Positions 47,476-59,582 of a DNA stretch of 64,000 nt are shown piece by piece. Where the stretch lies: the NCBI GenBank assembly GCA_025094145.1, contig JALLLS010000004.1, positions 434,001-498,000 on the forward strand, in the 5' to 3' direction. How positions within the stretch are numbered: the first letter of the stretch is position 1; every line of letters begins with the position of its first letter. A model generated the notes under the pieces. That model searched no databases. It saw nothing but the letters and a program-made list of their open reading frames with translations, and had not been told where the DNA came from. The stretch is from Spinellus fusiger (lineage: Eukaryota; Mucoromycota; Mucoromycetes; Mucorales; Phycomycetaceae). The translations under genes were made by a program, and so were the position numbers.

Positions 47476-48234
47476 GAGTTTGTCAATCAAGCCATGGTTC
47501 ATTTGATTGTGTATTTATACATATATATATATATATTGCTCAAAGCAACACGTTCTTACGTCAAAGTCATTATTGTATCTTCCCGAGTACCGGTCGTCTC
47601 TACGGTCATCTCTATGGTCGTCTCTATGGTCGTCTCTGCGGTCGTCTCTGCGGTCATCTCTACGGTCGTCTCTACGGTCATCCCTACGGTCATCCCTACG
47701 GTCGTCTCTGCGGTCATCCCTACGGTCGTCTCTGCGGTCATCCCTACGGTCGTCTCTGCGGTCATCCCTACGGTCATCCTTGCGATAGACATCTTTCTCA
47801 TGATAATCATGTGTTGCCTGCCAATGAGGAGCTCTTCGGAATCCTGGCGTATTAGTTGCAGAGGGTGGTGGTGTTGAAGTGGGACTGCGGCTACGAGATC
47901 GTCTACGTTGATGGGGAGAAAAACGTGAGTGTGTGAGTGGAAAACGATTGTCGTAGGAATGAGACCGGGGTTCACTGGGAGGGAAGCGTGGATCAGCCGC
48001 AGTCTCATAGTAAAACTGAGACGCAGAAGGGGGTGCTGATGCTGATATTGTCACCGATGGTGTTGATGCTGTTGGTAGCGGTGGTGGTGGTGGTGGTAAG
48101 ACGTGTGATGAGTGCATGGAGTGCATGAAGACTGATGGTACGGACGCTTGTTGCAGAGGTACCTGGTGCATAGACACAGCATGAGTTGGGTTGGTGGGCA
48201 TTGCGTTTATTGGAGGTCGTGGAGGAAAAGACAT
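45812..48234 (-). CDS. RBM5/RBM10-like RNA-binding protein (RRM-RanBP2 zinc finger-RRM)
   Basis: Eight exons: 47560-48234, 47349-47432, 47125-47194, 46779-46945, 46670-46730, 46354-46595, 45982-46291, 45812-45924; 573 residues. The N-terminus is Pro/Ser-rich, then has a tandem RRDD tetrapeptide array (residues about 157-215). RRM1 follows (NINIVLRGLPDHAQEKD ... RQFAFVRFTSVGHAVQFF), then a RanBP2-type zinc finger WRCQRCKKFNEDYRRVCVEC, then RRM2 (SSMILVRSLDNLTTEESLFY ... CEFAFAEFNSVQLAAKAL). This order is that of RBM5/6/10 splicing regulators. The OCRE, C2H2 and G-patch domains of animal members are missing; the protein ends DAFYADMGDFLSDEKHDIAD. One intron uses a weak donor GTCCAC after 47125. 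The expected place of action is the spliceosome. Confidence 0.85.
47590..47785 (-). repeat. 12-bp coding minisatellite (RRDD array)
   Basis: About sixteen 12-bp units encoding Arg-Arg-Asp-Asp (some His-Arg-Asp-Asp) in the RBM5/10-like protein. Units differ mainly by synonymous changes. Confidence 0.9.
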
Positions 48235-49355
48235 GATGAAAAGCCAAAGAATAGAGCCTAAAATGTATTCACTTTACACTTATTTGCTCCAATGATGAAA
48301 TGTGTGACGTATCTTTAGGACAGGTAGGTGGGCTCAGTGACACGATGGTAAATGTGACGGCCATGTGAAAGGGTTTGGTTCTCTCTTTGTCTTTACTGTA
48401 AATGATGAAACCACAGTGTATTTTTTTTAGAAGAAAATCCTTAGTGAAAAAAAAAGAAAAAAGAAATACTTAAAAAAGAGTAGTTTAAAAGTTCACTGTG
48501 AATTTGCTTTATGTTTATGAAATAAATAATATTACGATTTTCATAAATACTAATGATAAAGAGATGACACATAATCTTTGATTCTAGAGGGATTATCACT
48601 GCAAATACAATCAGTGTAGCATAAGGGGGAAAGCCATTACAAGTTGGAGAAATATAAAGTAGCTCTCAATTGGAATCAAATCATATAAAACTACATTTAC
48701 CATTCTAATTAAGAACTATACATATAGCATTGTTATGATTTTTATTATCACTTACATATCTATTAAGTGTATATTTAGGGTCCATAGTATTAAGAATCCC
48801 AAAGCAAAAGGAGTGCTTATCACTATGTATATCTGTCAAAGATAGAAATGTCTAGCTTAGTTGCTGTCTTGTATACTTTTTTACCCCATGTCTCAAGGGT
48901 AACTCTCTATCTAATGTAGTTGTACGTAGAGTCTACTAGAGTAAGTCCTCGTCAGGATCAGGACTGCTATTGTCCCTATTTCCCAACAATATTTATAGTG
49001 TTAAGAATCAGAGGCAAAAGGGGTGCTTGGTAAAATAAAGGTATATTTCTCAAAGATGCAAAGTGTGCATCTGCTTTCACTATTTATGCTGTTCTAAATT
49101 TTTTACATATATAGAATTACTACAATAAGTTCTCCCAAAATAGGTGACCAGGTCTACCCATTTCCAACAATAGGATTGATAAAGTTATAATCATAATTCA
49201 GTATGAAATAAAAATAATGACTACTTGGAGTATAAGATGATGTAGTTTCAGACTCTAGCTAGTCATATAGCTATTGTAGATAGAAGTGGTAAATTGGGGT
49301 GTTGGAATAACAAGACCTTTACAATAATAGATATATTTATAAATACATGAGCTGT
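48235..49355. other. AT-rich intergenic stretch, no gene seen
   Basis: RBM5/10-like 5' flank and P450 3' flank. Two diverged 200-bp segments (48770-48910 and 49000-49150) share strings such as AGGAGTGCTT/AGGGGTGCTT and TATTTCTCAAAGAT/TCTGTCAAAGATAG, perhaps an old duplication. No gene supported. Confidence 0.45.
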
Positions 49356-51449
49356 CTAAATAAGTCTATCAGGTCGCTCAACAAATCGCACTTTGTAAGG
49401 TTTAGGATGCATAACTATCCCACAATCAACAAAATTTTCAATATCACTGTATACAAAATTCCCATTTGAATCAAGCGCTGGCTCAACAGTGCTGCGTGCC
49501 CAAAGATTGATGTATGTCAAAAACATCTCCATCTCAGCCTGTTGAAAAGCAATAAAAATACTTTGATTAGTGTGATGAAGCAATGTGTGGACCAAAAACT
49601 TCCCAGGCAACTTACCAGATAAATGCCAGGACATATGCGTCTGAATATACACATAGAATAGTATTTAAGTTACTCGGAAGCAAGCGTGGTAGTCTACTCA
49701 ATTATTTACCTTCCCCATCCAAAGTTAAACTGATCTCTTTCTTTTGTATTTCCATTGGCAGATGCATAGAATGTTGACGTATTGTTTATAAAGCGCTCGG
49801 GAATGAATTTGTCTGGATCAGGGTAGACATCAGGATTTCTATGCATGCTATACATATCACTGATCAAAACAGTGCCTTTTTTAATCTTGTAGTTATTCAC
49901 TGTGACTATACATATTGATTAGTCTTACCCCATATAATGAGACTAAAATTATACTTACAGTCCTTCTCAGCAATATGAGGACTTCCGTAAGGTGTAAGAG
50001 GATATAAACGCATGATTTCTCGTTGAACAGAGATCATGTAAGGAAATTCTTCGCGGTCTGTGAAAGTAGGTAGCCTATTATGCTTGGTAACAAAAGCATC
50101 TATCTCTGCACATATCTTTTGTTGAACTTCAGGATAATGAGACAAAACAGTAAACCCCCTTGAAACTGATAAAGTAACAGTATCTGTCCCAGCAATAATC
50201 AAGTCACCTTGAATAGAACAAACAAAAAAAGGTAAGTTTCTTTTCTAGTCTAATTTTCATTGCTAAAACTCAACTTACTAACAAGAACTATTATATCTTC
50301 TTCATCATACATGTTATTATTTTCTGAATCTCTCATTCTCTTGACAAGACAGTCCTCATCTTTTTCAATAGACTGCGCTATCAATTTCTTCATAACAGGG
50401 TCACGTAGATTAGCAATAAAGTCACGCTTTTGCTTGTCTTTATTCTGGAGATAGCCTATAAACCCGAGAGCTGGAATATATACGTCGATATTTTCATCTA
50501 CTCCCGAATATATAGCTGATGTATTAATGACTTCAAGTATATTCTTAAAGGCTGGATCTTCTTTAGATTCAAAACGAGTGCCAAGACAGACTTTTGTCAT
50601 TACATTAAGAGATCTGAATGTTAGATCATTGAAAGGGTCCACTCCTTCATCAGTATTTCCACTTCTAATCAACTGATCAACAAGATAGCTTGTCTCAATC
50701 TGGATCGCATCGCCCATTTGGTCCAATACTTTTGGTGCTAAGAACCTACTTGCTTTAATGACATATTAGTACTGTCTTCTGAAGATACATCTATTCGTAT
50801 ATCTAATTTTTTGTTTGTTTTACCAGTAAGTCTTGATTCTCTTAATTTCTTTTTATCTTTAGAAAATATTAATCCTCTAAGTGTTCATAATGTATCAAAT
50901 AAGTCATTTCATTCTCAATGCATTCATTGTTCTTTCTTACTTTCCGTTTAAACTATAATAATCACTAGTGAATTTGCTGGTGGGTCGCAAAGCAGTAATG
51001 CTGCCATTGACGTTGAATACTTCATGGGCAATAGAGGGATCAGAAATAAAGATAGCGTCTTGTATACCCATCTTGATATGAATGACGGGACCTACAAAGG
51101 TGTGAATCAAGAAGTAATAGATAAATAATTAGAGTGGTACTTACCTAGGTCTTTATGCCACTCATACATCTTTAAAAATGAATTCTCAGTAAGGTGCGGT
51201 AAATGACCTGAAAGATATAATTGTCAATGACTTATCAGTATTAGCCAAGTTCTTACCAACGTAGGGATATTTCCCTTTAGGCATGGGTATCTTGTCGAAA
51301 CCATCATGTTTCGTGTCTTTGGAGCTAGAGTAAAGTATATACAGAGCTGTACCAACAACAACAGCACTTGCACTTTGCAGAGAATAAGCTTTTAGAACAT
51401 CAATCGTATAAGATTGACTCTTAAAAAGAGAGAGATAAGTAGAGTTCAT
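49356..51449 (-). CDS. Cytochrome P450 monooxygenase
   Basis: Nine exons: 51257-51449, 51145-51207, 50941-51091, 50824-50876, 50279-50752, 49959-50207, 49710-49905, 49616-49640, 49356-49538; 528 residues. An N-terminal membrane anchor (SASAVVVGTALYILYSSS, about 28-46) is followed by the proline-rich hinge IPMPKGKYPYVGHLPHL. Hallmarks are present: I-helix AGTDTV, K-helix REIMR (ExxR), FIPERF (PERF), and the haem loop FNFGWGRRICPG with the axial Cys near residue 463. It would oxidise a hydrophobic substrate at the ER membrane with a P450 reductase; the substrate cannot be told. The style resembles the CYP509-type families expanded in Mucorales. Exon 8 is only 25 nt. Two TATAAAA boxes lie at 51496-51512. 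Confidence 0.93.
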
Positions 51450-53593
51450 TGAAGGTGAAGAGAGTATCAGAGTAAATTAATAACTAGTTATATTCTTTTA
51501 TACTCTTTTATACTCTTTTATTTTATTTTTTTATATTGAAACAAAAATATACATATATCCTATATCCTTTATAACGTACTTAAAACTGAAATCCCTTAAA
51601 CAGAATTATATAACCTTGTAGAGTAGCTATGTCTATTTTAGGAAGCCTATTTTCAGCAATAATAAACATCGAGATTGTTGCTCACACTTTCACTAAAATA
51701 AATATTATTAATTTCTTAACAAAAGATATATAAACACCTCTTCACATTTATTCAATAAAAATTGGCACCCTTTCTCGTTATTCTGTATATTATATTGTTT
51801 AAAAAAACGTAAGTGCATATGCTATTGAAAAACATATCTCTTTAACTCTGAATCTTCGCAACAAAAGTGCTGTTCATCGTCGGTTTGTCACCCAATCTAT
51901 ATTATGCTATATCTAATAGTATTCATATTTGTTTCGATTTTGGTGGCGACAATTTTTTTTAACTTTTCTTTCAGCCTCTTTTTGATCATATACTCAGATA
52001 TTACAACCACAAATAAACACTCAGTGGAGTTATTAAGAATATTTATGTATCTCATGACATAGTGATAAATATTTATGTAAAGAATCATAAGATCCCTAAC
52101 AAATGCAAAAGTTCTACTTCTATGTTTATACACACTATAATATTCTGTGCTTGCATTAATATCCATCGATCTTAGAATATAATAGAGATTTTAAATAAAA
52201 TAAACTGTAATATATATTAATTGTACCTATAAGCATGAATACTTTTAAGAGTGTGCGGCCATAGTTAAGATGATTAAGGCTCGTATACTGAAAAATAGAT
52301 GAGTGTAGCCACTGTCAAGCCTCTTTTTGTATATCTGTTTATGGTTACTATGGCTGATCTATAAAATGTTAAGGAATTTCAATATTATAAGTTTTTATAT
52401 AAATGTTTGAAGTTTTAATCAATTTTAAAGCATCAATACACCTTTATATGAATACTTATTTATTAATTTGATGAGTCAAAAAATTGTCAAGGTTTCCTAC
52501 AATATTACAGCAATAAAAATACGATCAGAGTTTTCAGATAGACTAAAAAATACTCTGGCTGTGAGTAGATTCAATGCATAAATGATAGCTAAAGAGAAGT
52601 ACTCGATCAGAAATAACAAGATATTGTTCAAAATATAGAAACAAAGGGTGTGTTTGGTAATGTAAGAGGTATATTTCGCAAAACTTTTGATGTCTAATGA
52701 ATAGCTAGCTTTTATAACTTTTCTACTTATCATAATAGTCTATATAAAAAATACTAAAGCAATTTCTTCTGAAACATTACCAAGCCTTTCCATTACATTA
52801 ACATGTTGAGTGTAAGAGGCTTCCTAATTCTCAATAATATTATATCAGAAAGATCGTCTGGTAGCACATGCAGATAGAGAGGTAGGACGAAATCTTATTT
52901 TATCTTACACATGCTTTACAAGCTACAATTGGAAAAGAGAATGAGATAGTATCTTACCTAATCTTTTGCCAAAAAGATATTTTTCATGTAATAAACAATA
53001 CGATATATTAAAAACCTAATTGTATTTGAGACTATTTGAAATCATATTCCAGTGTGTTAAGAAAACAGAAACTAATAAAGGGAAGAGTACTGAATGTAAG
53101 GAAGCCTTATAGTTGAGTATAAATGCATATCTATAATAATAAAGACGCACTATAATGAAGCTTAAGTCAGACAGCAATAGACTATGAAAAGCAAGATAGT
53201 TTGTCTTGTACAAATGAATCAGGTAAGAGCTATTTTTCTCAATAAGTAAAGTTTCTAGAAGAAAAAGTCCAGACCTGAGAAAAATAATATTCAGTTTCAC
53301 CATCTTGATTGATAGCACTGTAAGGTCTGTCGATATACTACAGCCACACCCAATTGAATTTAATACTTGCTTAAAATTTAATAAAATATACTTTTTTTTG
53401 CATAAAACACCCTCTTTTTTTCTAAATATTATTAAATTAACACACCATTTTATATATATCTTCAGAAACTCACATTCGTGGAGAATATGAAAAGACAAAA
53501 GATAGAAGATTAGGGGCATTTATTACCTGTTGAAGACTGTATTAAAATTGACTGTGATTGTGAGTGTAGTTGAGATGAAAAAGTCCATAGTTC
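51450..53593. other. AT-rich stretch with a solitary transposon end
   Basis: No gene supported. A 167-codon minus frame at 53016-53519 is AT-driven and has no recognised motif. At 53339-53372 the string TA-CAGCCACACCCAATTGA plus ATTTAATACTT resembles the terminal bases of the Tc1-like element at 63001. Confidence 0.5.
51496..51512 (-). promoter_or_regulatory. Tandem TATA boxes of P450 gene
   Basis: Two TATAAAA strings 10 bp apart on the minus strand, about 47 and 57 bp upstream of the start codon. Confidence 0.5.
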
Positions 53594-54961
53594 AAAATAG
53601 TCACATAGAAAATCTAAAATATTTTTTACATTCCGATATGATTCTTGTTTATGGAAATACTCATTCTTTGTCATAAAAACACACATTAAACACACAGTAG
53701 AGACTTGAAAATTGGATAAAGTATAAAGGTCATCAATATAATATATACAGATTTATTAGGTGGAAACCTTTAATATTTGGTGTTTTCACCCTTGGCCTCT
53801 ATCACAGCCCTACATCTCCAATGTATACTGGCAATGAGGCCATTTGTAGTATCTTTGGGGATTTTATCCCAATCTTGGATCAAGAGAGCCTTTAGATCCT
53901 GGAGAGTGCTTGATCGGATCATCTTCTTGCGGACTACTCTGTTCAACTCTTCCCAAAGATGCTCAATTGGGTTCAGGTCAGGGCTTTGAGAGGGCCACCC
54001 CTCCATAGTAGCAATCTTCCTCTCATCCTTCCATTTCCTAGTCTCCTTACTAGTATGGCAACTGGCATTGTCCTCTTGAAGAACATAGCCTACCACTAGA
54101 TTCAGTGCCGGAAGACAAGCCAGCTTGGGGCAATAGGCCGTTTCTAAAATACTGGTGTATCTGGCACTATTTATGGATCTCTCCACCATAACAAGTCTAC
54201 TAACACCTTCACCAGAGAAGAGAACACCACACCATCACCCCACCACCACCAAACTTTGTCGTTGGCTTTAAATTCTTTGGGAGAAGACCCTCCTTCTTTC
54301 TGGGCACTACTCTGGTACGGTTGCTGTTGCTCATCAACTGGTACTTTAACTTATCAGATCAGATGACCGCTTTCCAGTCTTCCTCAGTCTAATGGAAGTG
54401 GGCCTTAGCCTAAGCAAGCCTCAACTTCTTGTTTTTATTGTCAAGAGAAGGTTTCTTAATAACATTGTTAGAAGACAGACCAATCCTCTTTATCATTTTT
54501 TGGAATGTAGTCATGAACACTTGGGTGTCCATTCTCTGGTGAAGCTCCTTCATGCTCTGGAAGGAGTCCCTTGCCACCTCACGAGAAACCTCCCTCTCGT
54601 CTCTCTCCGTCAAGATAGGCTTGCGCCCAGAACCCTTTCCTGCTTTAAAATCGCCAGTTTCCCTGTACCTTTTCATGATGAGGCTGACAGCGGGCCGACT
54701 GATACTAAACATGGCTGCAATATCTGTTTGCCTGGTGCCATTTACTGTTGCTTCGTGAACAATGAGTTTACGAGTAAAATCATCAATGTTTTTCTTCTTG
54801 TTTCTAATAGGCTTGGTGGATTTTTCAGTGGTATTAGACATGATAGATTCTATAGCGGAAAAAAAAGAAATGAGGAATGAGTAAAAGAAAAAAAAGAATT
54901 ATTTTTGAGCAAAATAAAAGTCGGAAAATGGAAAAGATTATATGGTTTCCACCGGATACTG
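53594..54961 (-). mobile_element. Tc1/mariner element T1
   Basis: About 1.37 kb, same family and length as T2. The right end reads TTTCCACCGGATACTG, matching the T2 terminus; the left end is eroded (TAGTCACATAGAAAATCTAA). The flanking TA is not preserved on the right. Its 3' half is identical in protein to T2, its 5' half is clearly diverged. Confidence 0.8.
53770..54841 (-). pseudogene. Tc1-like transposase of T1, interrupted
   Basis: On the minus strand the paired helix-turn-helix part is open from 54841 (MSNTTEKSTKPIRNKKKNID, TDIAAMFSISRPAVSLIMKR) to a stop near 54410. Further stops and shifts follow before the open DDE end at 53770-54189 (LQEDNASCH, SQSPDLNPIEHLW). By count there are 35 residues between the second Asp and the Glu. 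Non-functional as read. Confidence 0.8.
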
Positions 54962-55142
54962 TGGTTTTTAAGACCTCCCCTGTTGGGCTCCAAAAAGTGT
55001 TTATGTCTATCCCATCTTTTTTTTTCTTCAAACGATCTCATAGGGTTAGTTCACTTTTAAAATTCCGGGATATTTTTATACCAAAAACAACAAACACTAT
55101 TTTTCTTTTTCTTTTTCTATAACACTACTATTTTTTTTTACA

Positions 55143-56175
55143 ATGTCTGAATCAACTAACATTAAAGACATCGCCAAAAAACCCGAGATGTATGGAAAAT
55201 ATACGCCACTAGAAACTCGTTCAGCCATCCTTCACCAGGTTCTGAACATGAACTCCACCATGGCCGAGACATCTCGCTTATTTAATGTGCCTGCTCCCAC
55301 TGTGAGAGACATTGTCAAGCACTTTAAGGAGACAGGCTTAGTGGTGCCTTCACCTAAAAGTGGTAGAAAGAGAAAACTAGATGAAAGAGCCCTTCGATGT
55401 TTGCGCAGGAATAATGTGAGTAATCCTCATCAAACCAAGGTAGCCATCAGGGCAAGCATGGCTATCAAGGTCTCAGAAAATACCCTGAGGAAGTACCTCA
55501 ATTAAGAGGAATTCTACTCATGTGGTCCATTGGTGAGGCCTTTTTTGACAAGCAAGCAAATGGAGGTAAGACTCCAGTGGGCCTGTGGGCCTGTGGGTAC
55601 ATCAACTAGACGCATGAGGAAGTCAAGGGTCGAAGCTCATAAGTTATGACAAGTGCCAAAATCATTAGTTAATATGGCATGGCCTTCAAGCTTGAGCGTG
55701 TCCTATAGACAAAGAGTTCTGAAGGTGGAGAGGCTATAGTATAGGAGTGCTTCAACAATAAAAGTTTCGAGAAATTGATTGTTGTAGCAGGCAAAAGAGA
55801 CTCTGACAAGTACATGAATGTATAGAAAGAAATAATAACATTGATAATCATTCAGCTATCATAAACACTGGTGTCAGTTACCACCAACAGTAGGACAATA
55901 CAAGACTACATTCAAGTAGAACAACTCAGCTGGAAGGCTGCAAGTAGTATAGTAATGACTCTTTACTAGCCTTCAAAAAAAACCAATCTTAGTCCAATGG
56001 AATCTCTGATAGACCCACTTCCAAAAGGCCACCAGAAAGAATAGGACATATTCCATCAAGTAAAATTTAGAGATTAGTGTGATGCTGGAGTGGAATAAAA
56101 TATCAAAAGAAGTGACAAATAACCTCGTTGCCAGTATGAGACAGAGATGCCAGACTATTATTGATACTAAAGACT
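55143..56175 (+). pseudogene. Decayed Tc1-like transposase T4
   Basis: The first 120 codons (55143-55505) are open and give an HTH region (TMAETSRLFNVPAPTVRDIV, KHFKETGLVVPSPKSGRKRK). Beyond that only fragments remain: RLQWA at about 55565, a PNLSPMESLI relic of SPDLNPIEHL at about 55990, and NNLVASMRQRCQTIIDTK at about 56120. It differs from T1/T2 in the HTH part. No terminal repeats were identified. Confidence 0.7.
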
Positions 56176-56482
56176 GGTGGGGGCTATTAAACGCTTTACA
56201 ATAAAAAAAATTACAATAAAAACACTTTTACATAGTATCAACACTCTTCTATTTATATATTGAATATTTTACATCTCTATCCGATGAATTCATAGTGATA
56301 CCTTTATTAAGAAATTATAGATATAAAAAGGCATCTATATGTCTTAAAGGTGTCGTAAAGACATTTTCTATATTTGTAATTACCACTCCTTTTGGAAATA
56401 TCAACTACGACTACTAAACTGAGAAAGGGATGCTATCGAATACTAAGGGATGATGATAGTTGATAGTATTCAATAACATACC

Positions 56483-56496
56483 TCTGAAGCTAAATA
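56483..56496. repeat. 14-bp target-site duplication, outer copy (LINE copy 2)
   Basis: TCTGAAGCTAAATA directly abuts the LINE 3' terminus (CAGTTC) and recurs exactly at 58192-58205 at the LINE 5' border. Confidence 0.8.
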
Positions 56497-58191
56497 CAGT
56501 TCAAAGTATTTTTATTTTTGGGTGTTGGTTGCTATTCGCGCATTGGGCATTTTAGCCACCCTATGAGATCGTTTGAAAAAAAAAGAATAAACATTGAAAC
56601 ACTTCAAATACATAAGTGAAAAAAATAATGCAAAGAGAGAAGAGACGGAAAGAAAAGAGAATATAAAACCTCAACGAGGGAAAAATGATGGAAAATGAGA
56701 AATGATGGTAAAATGAGAATTATGAATAGACATCCAAAAGGCCATAAAGTCAGCAAGGAAACCAGGATACCAAAAAGATAACCGTCATCCTGTGGCGATT
56801 CGAAATCCAACGAGGGATACTTAGAGCAACTCGGACAATCCTGAGGACACAAATATAGCAACTACACTAGCAGCTTCTGGCTTTGCTAAACGGGTTAAGA
56901 ATGGGTGGTAGAGGAGAGATCGGAGGAGAAGTGAGGATACAGCGTCTGTTGCTGCAGGAGTCTTTGCATTCTATGGCGGCGTTGGCGTTCCCGCTCAACA
57001 CACCCATCAGCAGCCTCAATGAGCAAGCTACCAGCTGATGGCTCTACCTTAAAGTCTCGAGTAGACGTGGCTCGATCAATGGCTTGCAGCAGTATTAACA
57101 AACTGGGCTAAAGATCTCGCCATTTAACAAAAGACTTAACCGTGCGCGGCAGAAGATTTAGACAATAGTCAATTGGATGAACGTCTTGTGGTGGTGCAGG
57201 AACCAAGAAGAACAAGAACGTAGAGCGTTCATGGTCAACGAATGTGCAAGTGAGAAAGTGGTCCCGATTGGCAGATGGGTGGCCACATTGGCAAGGAACT
57301 GAAGGTGTTGGTGGTAACCAAGCAATCCTCCATTCTAGTAGACGATATCTTTCTTTGCGCGTGCACGGTAGTAGAAGAATTGGATCCCAAACAGGTCTAC
57401 ATAGTCCATGGGCTACCGTCACCAGCGGATTCTTGCCACGTACTAGACTAGTCATTTCACTTTGAAGACGTTCAAGATAGGCTACTTTTAATGGATGTTT
57501 AGGAGGGTTGTGAGCCCGTCCTATTCTTTGAGCATTTTGCCAGAGTACATTGTCACGTAGCTTAATCCATCTGGCTTTACTCTGGGGTGCTTCAAGCTGC
57601 GGGACAAGGCACCAGAGGAGGGTGTCTTCAGGAAGGGTAGCTGCGCGCTCAACAAATTTGGCTTGCAGATAAAGAAAACGAGAGTATATGTTAGGGAGGG
57701 CAGCTAATTGGGCAACCTGGATCGTTCCAAACCTAGCAGTAGCAGATCTAGCAAGACAAAGTCTCAGACAAGCAGACTGACAGATTTGTAGCGGGCGGAT
57801 GCCTAGTCTATTGACATTACAAATAGCCAACCCATACTCAAGAATAGGCCGAACAAAAACAGTATACGCTCTTAGGGCTGCTGTAATCCCAAAGCCATAC
57901 ATGTTTACACCCATTCCTCTCAGCTTTTGCATTACTGCAATTGCCTTGACTTGTGAGTGTGAGAAAAGTGCGTCTTGGTTAATACCTTGACGTGAAAAGG
58001 GGATACCAAGGTACTTGAAAGTATCACAGGTTGGAAGCTCGTTGCCATAGAGGTAAAACGGCACATTGGCCGGGGCATTGAGTACTTCACATTTGGAGGG
58101 ACTCCATTTGTAACCAAGGAGGGTCGAGTGAATTTCGGCAAGTGCCAGCATTCGATGTATATCTTCTGGGCAGCCCATAAGAGCCACATCA
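56497..58191 (-). mobile_element. 5'-truncated LINE, copy 2
   Basis: Minus-oriented non-LTR retrotransposon of 1695 bp. Its 5' end is cut inside the reverse transcriptase catalytic motif (…DDVALMG is the first LINE-derived peptide). The frame 57108-58191 runs through the RT thumb region (PILEYGLAICNVNRLGIRPL, LYLQAKFVERAATLPEDTLL) to a C-terminal zinc-knuckle-like CQCGHPSANRDHFLTC. Exact 14-bp target-site duplications flank it. It is nearly intact over the part present, so the insertion is recent. Confidence 0.85.
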
Positions 58192-58205
58192 TCTGAAGCT
58201 AAATA
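58192..58205. repeat. 14-bp target-site duplication, inner copy, abutting T2
   Basis: Same TCTGAAGCTAAATA as 56483-56496; its last two bases are the TA that borders element T2. Confidence 0.8.
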
Positions 58206-59570
58206 CAGTGTCACATCGAAAATCTAAAATATTTTTCATTTTCCGACTCTAATTTTGCTAAAAAAGAAAATCTTTTTTTTTACACATTCCTCATTTCTTT
58301 TTTTCCGCTATCATATTTATCATGTCTAACACCACCGAACAAACCATCAGACCTTTTGGAAACAGAAAGAAAAATATCAACAACTTTACTTCTAAACTCA
58401 TTGTACACGAGGCCACTCAACATGGCACCAGCCAAGTGGAGATTGCAGCCATGTTTGGCATCAGTCATTCCACTGTCAGCCTTATCGTGAAGAAGTACAG
58501 AGAAACTGGCTGTTTCAAAGCAGGGAAGAGCTCTGGGCGCAAGTCTGTTCTGACTTAGAATGACGAGAAAGAGTTTGTATACGAGATGGAAAGGGATTCA
58601 TTTCAGACAATAGATCAACTTTGCAAGCAGATGACCACCAAAGTGTGCATGAGCACTTTTAGAGAAATGATGAAGAATCTTGGCCTTTCTTCTTTCAGGA
58701 TGGTTAAGAAACCTTCTCTCAGCATTAAAAACAAGAAGTTGAGGCTTACTTGGACTAGGACCTACCTTCATTGAACAGATGAAGACTGGATGACAGTCAT
58801 CTGGTCCGATGAGTCCAAGTACCAGCTAATGAGCAACAACCACTGCAATAGAGTAGTGCGCAAGAAGAAGGAGGGGCTTCTCCCAAAGAATTTGAAGCCT
58901 ACCATGAAGTTTGGTGGTGTTGAGGTGATGGTGTGGTGTTCTCTTCTCTGGTGAAGGTGTTAGTAGACTTGTTATGGTGGAGAGATCCATAAATAGTGCC
59001 AGATACACCAGTATTTTAGAAACGGCCTATTGCCCCAAGCTGGCTTGTCTTCCGGCACTGAATCTAGTGGTAGGCTATGTTCTTCAAGAGGACAATGCCA
59101 GTTGCCATACTAGTAAGGAGACTAGGAAATGGAAGGATGAGAGGAAGATTGCTACTATGGAGGGGTGGCCCTCTCAAAGCCCTGACCTGAACCCAATTGA
59201 GCATCTTTGGGAAGAGTTGAACAGAGTAGTCCGCAAGAAGATGATCCGATCAAGCACTCTCCAGGATCTAAAGGCTCTCTTGATCCAAGATTGGGATAAA
59301 ATCCCCAAAGATACTACAAATGGCCTCATTGCCAGTATACATTGGAGATGTAGGGCTGTGATAGAGGCCAAGGGTGAAAACACCAAATATTAAAGGTTTC
59401 TACCCAATAAATTTGAGTATAATATCCTGTCGACCTTCTTTATACTTCATCCAATTTTCAAGTTTCTATTGTGTGTTTAATGTGTGTTTTTATTAAAAGT
59501 AATAAGTATTTCCCCAAACAAGAATCCTATCGGAAAATGAAAACATTGATATGTTTTCCACCGGACACTG
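58206..59570 (+). mobile_element. Tc1/mariner element T2
   Basis: 1365 bp with ends CAGTGTC...GACACTG and TA on both sides (58204-58205 and 59571-59572), the Tc1/mariner target duplication. The inner parts of the terminal repeats share ATTTTTCATTTTCCGA-like sequence. Carries one interrupted transposase gene. LINE target duplications abut both ends. Confidence 0.9.
58322..59393 (+). pseudogene. Tc1-like transposase of T2, interrupted
   Basis: Starts MSNTTEQTIRPFGNRKKNIN with an HTH segment (VEIAAMFGISHSTVSLIVKK). An in-frame TAG follows at about 58556, then WSDESKYQL (first catalytic Asp region), a frame break near 58920, and the open end at 58974-59393 with LQEDNASCH and SQSPDLNPIEHLW. Not functional as read. 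The last 139 codons equal those of T1. Confidence 0.85.
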
Positions 59571-59582
59571 TATTGTAATATG
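59571..59582. repeat. 12-bp target-site duplication, inner copy, abutting T2
   Basis: TATTGTAATATG; begins with the TA bordering T2 and recurs with one change at 60560-60571. Confidence 0.75.

Noticed and set aside
47590..47785. CRISPR-like array or satellite
   Set aside because: 12-bp units are coding (RRDD) and directly tandem without spacers.
53016..53519. 167-codon minus-strand frame
   Set aside because: Very AT-rich Leu/Ile/Tyr composition, covers a transposon-end relic and shows no domain; treated as chance.
57108..58214. Start of the LINE copy 2 frame as MTLYLAS
   Set aside because: These residues come from the T2 end and the target-site duplication, not from the LINE; true LINE sequence starts at DDVALMG.
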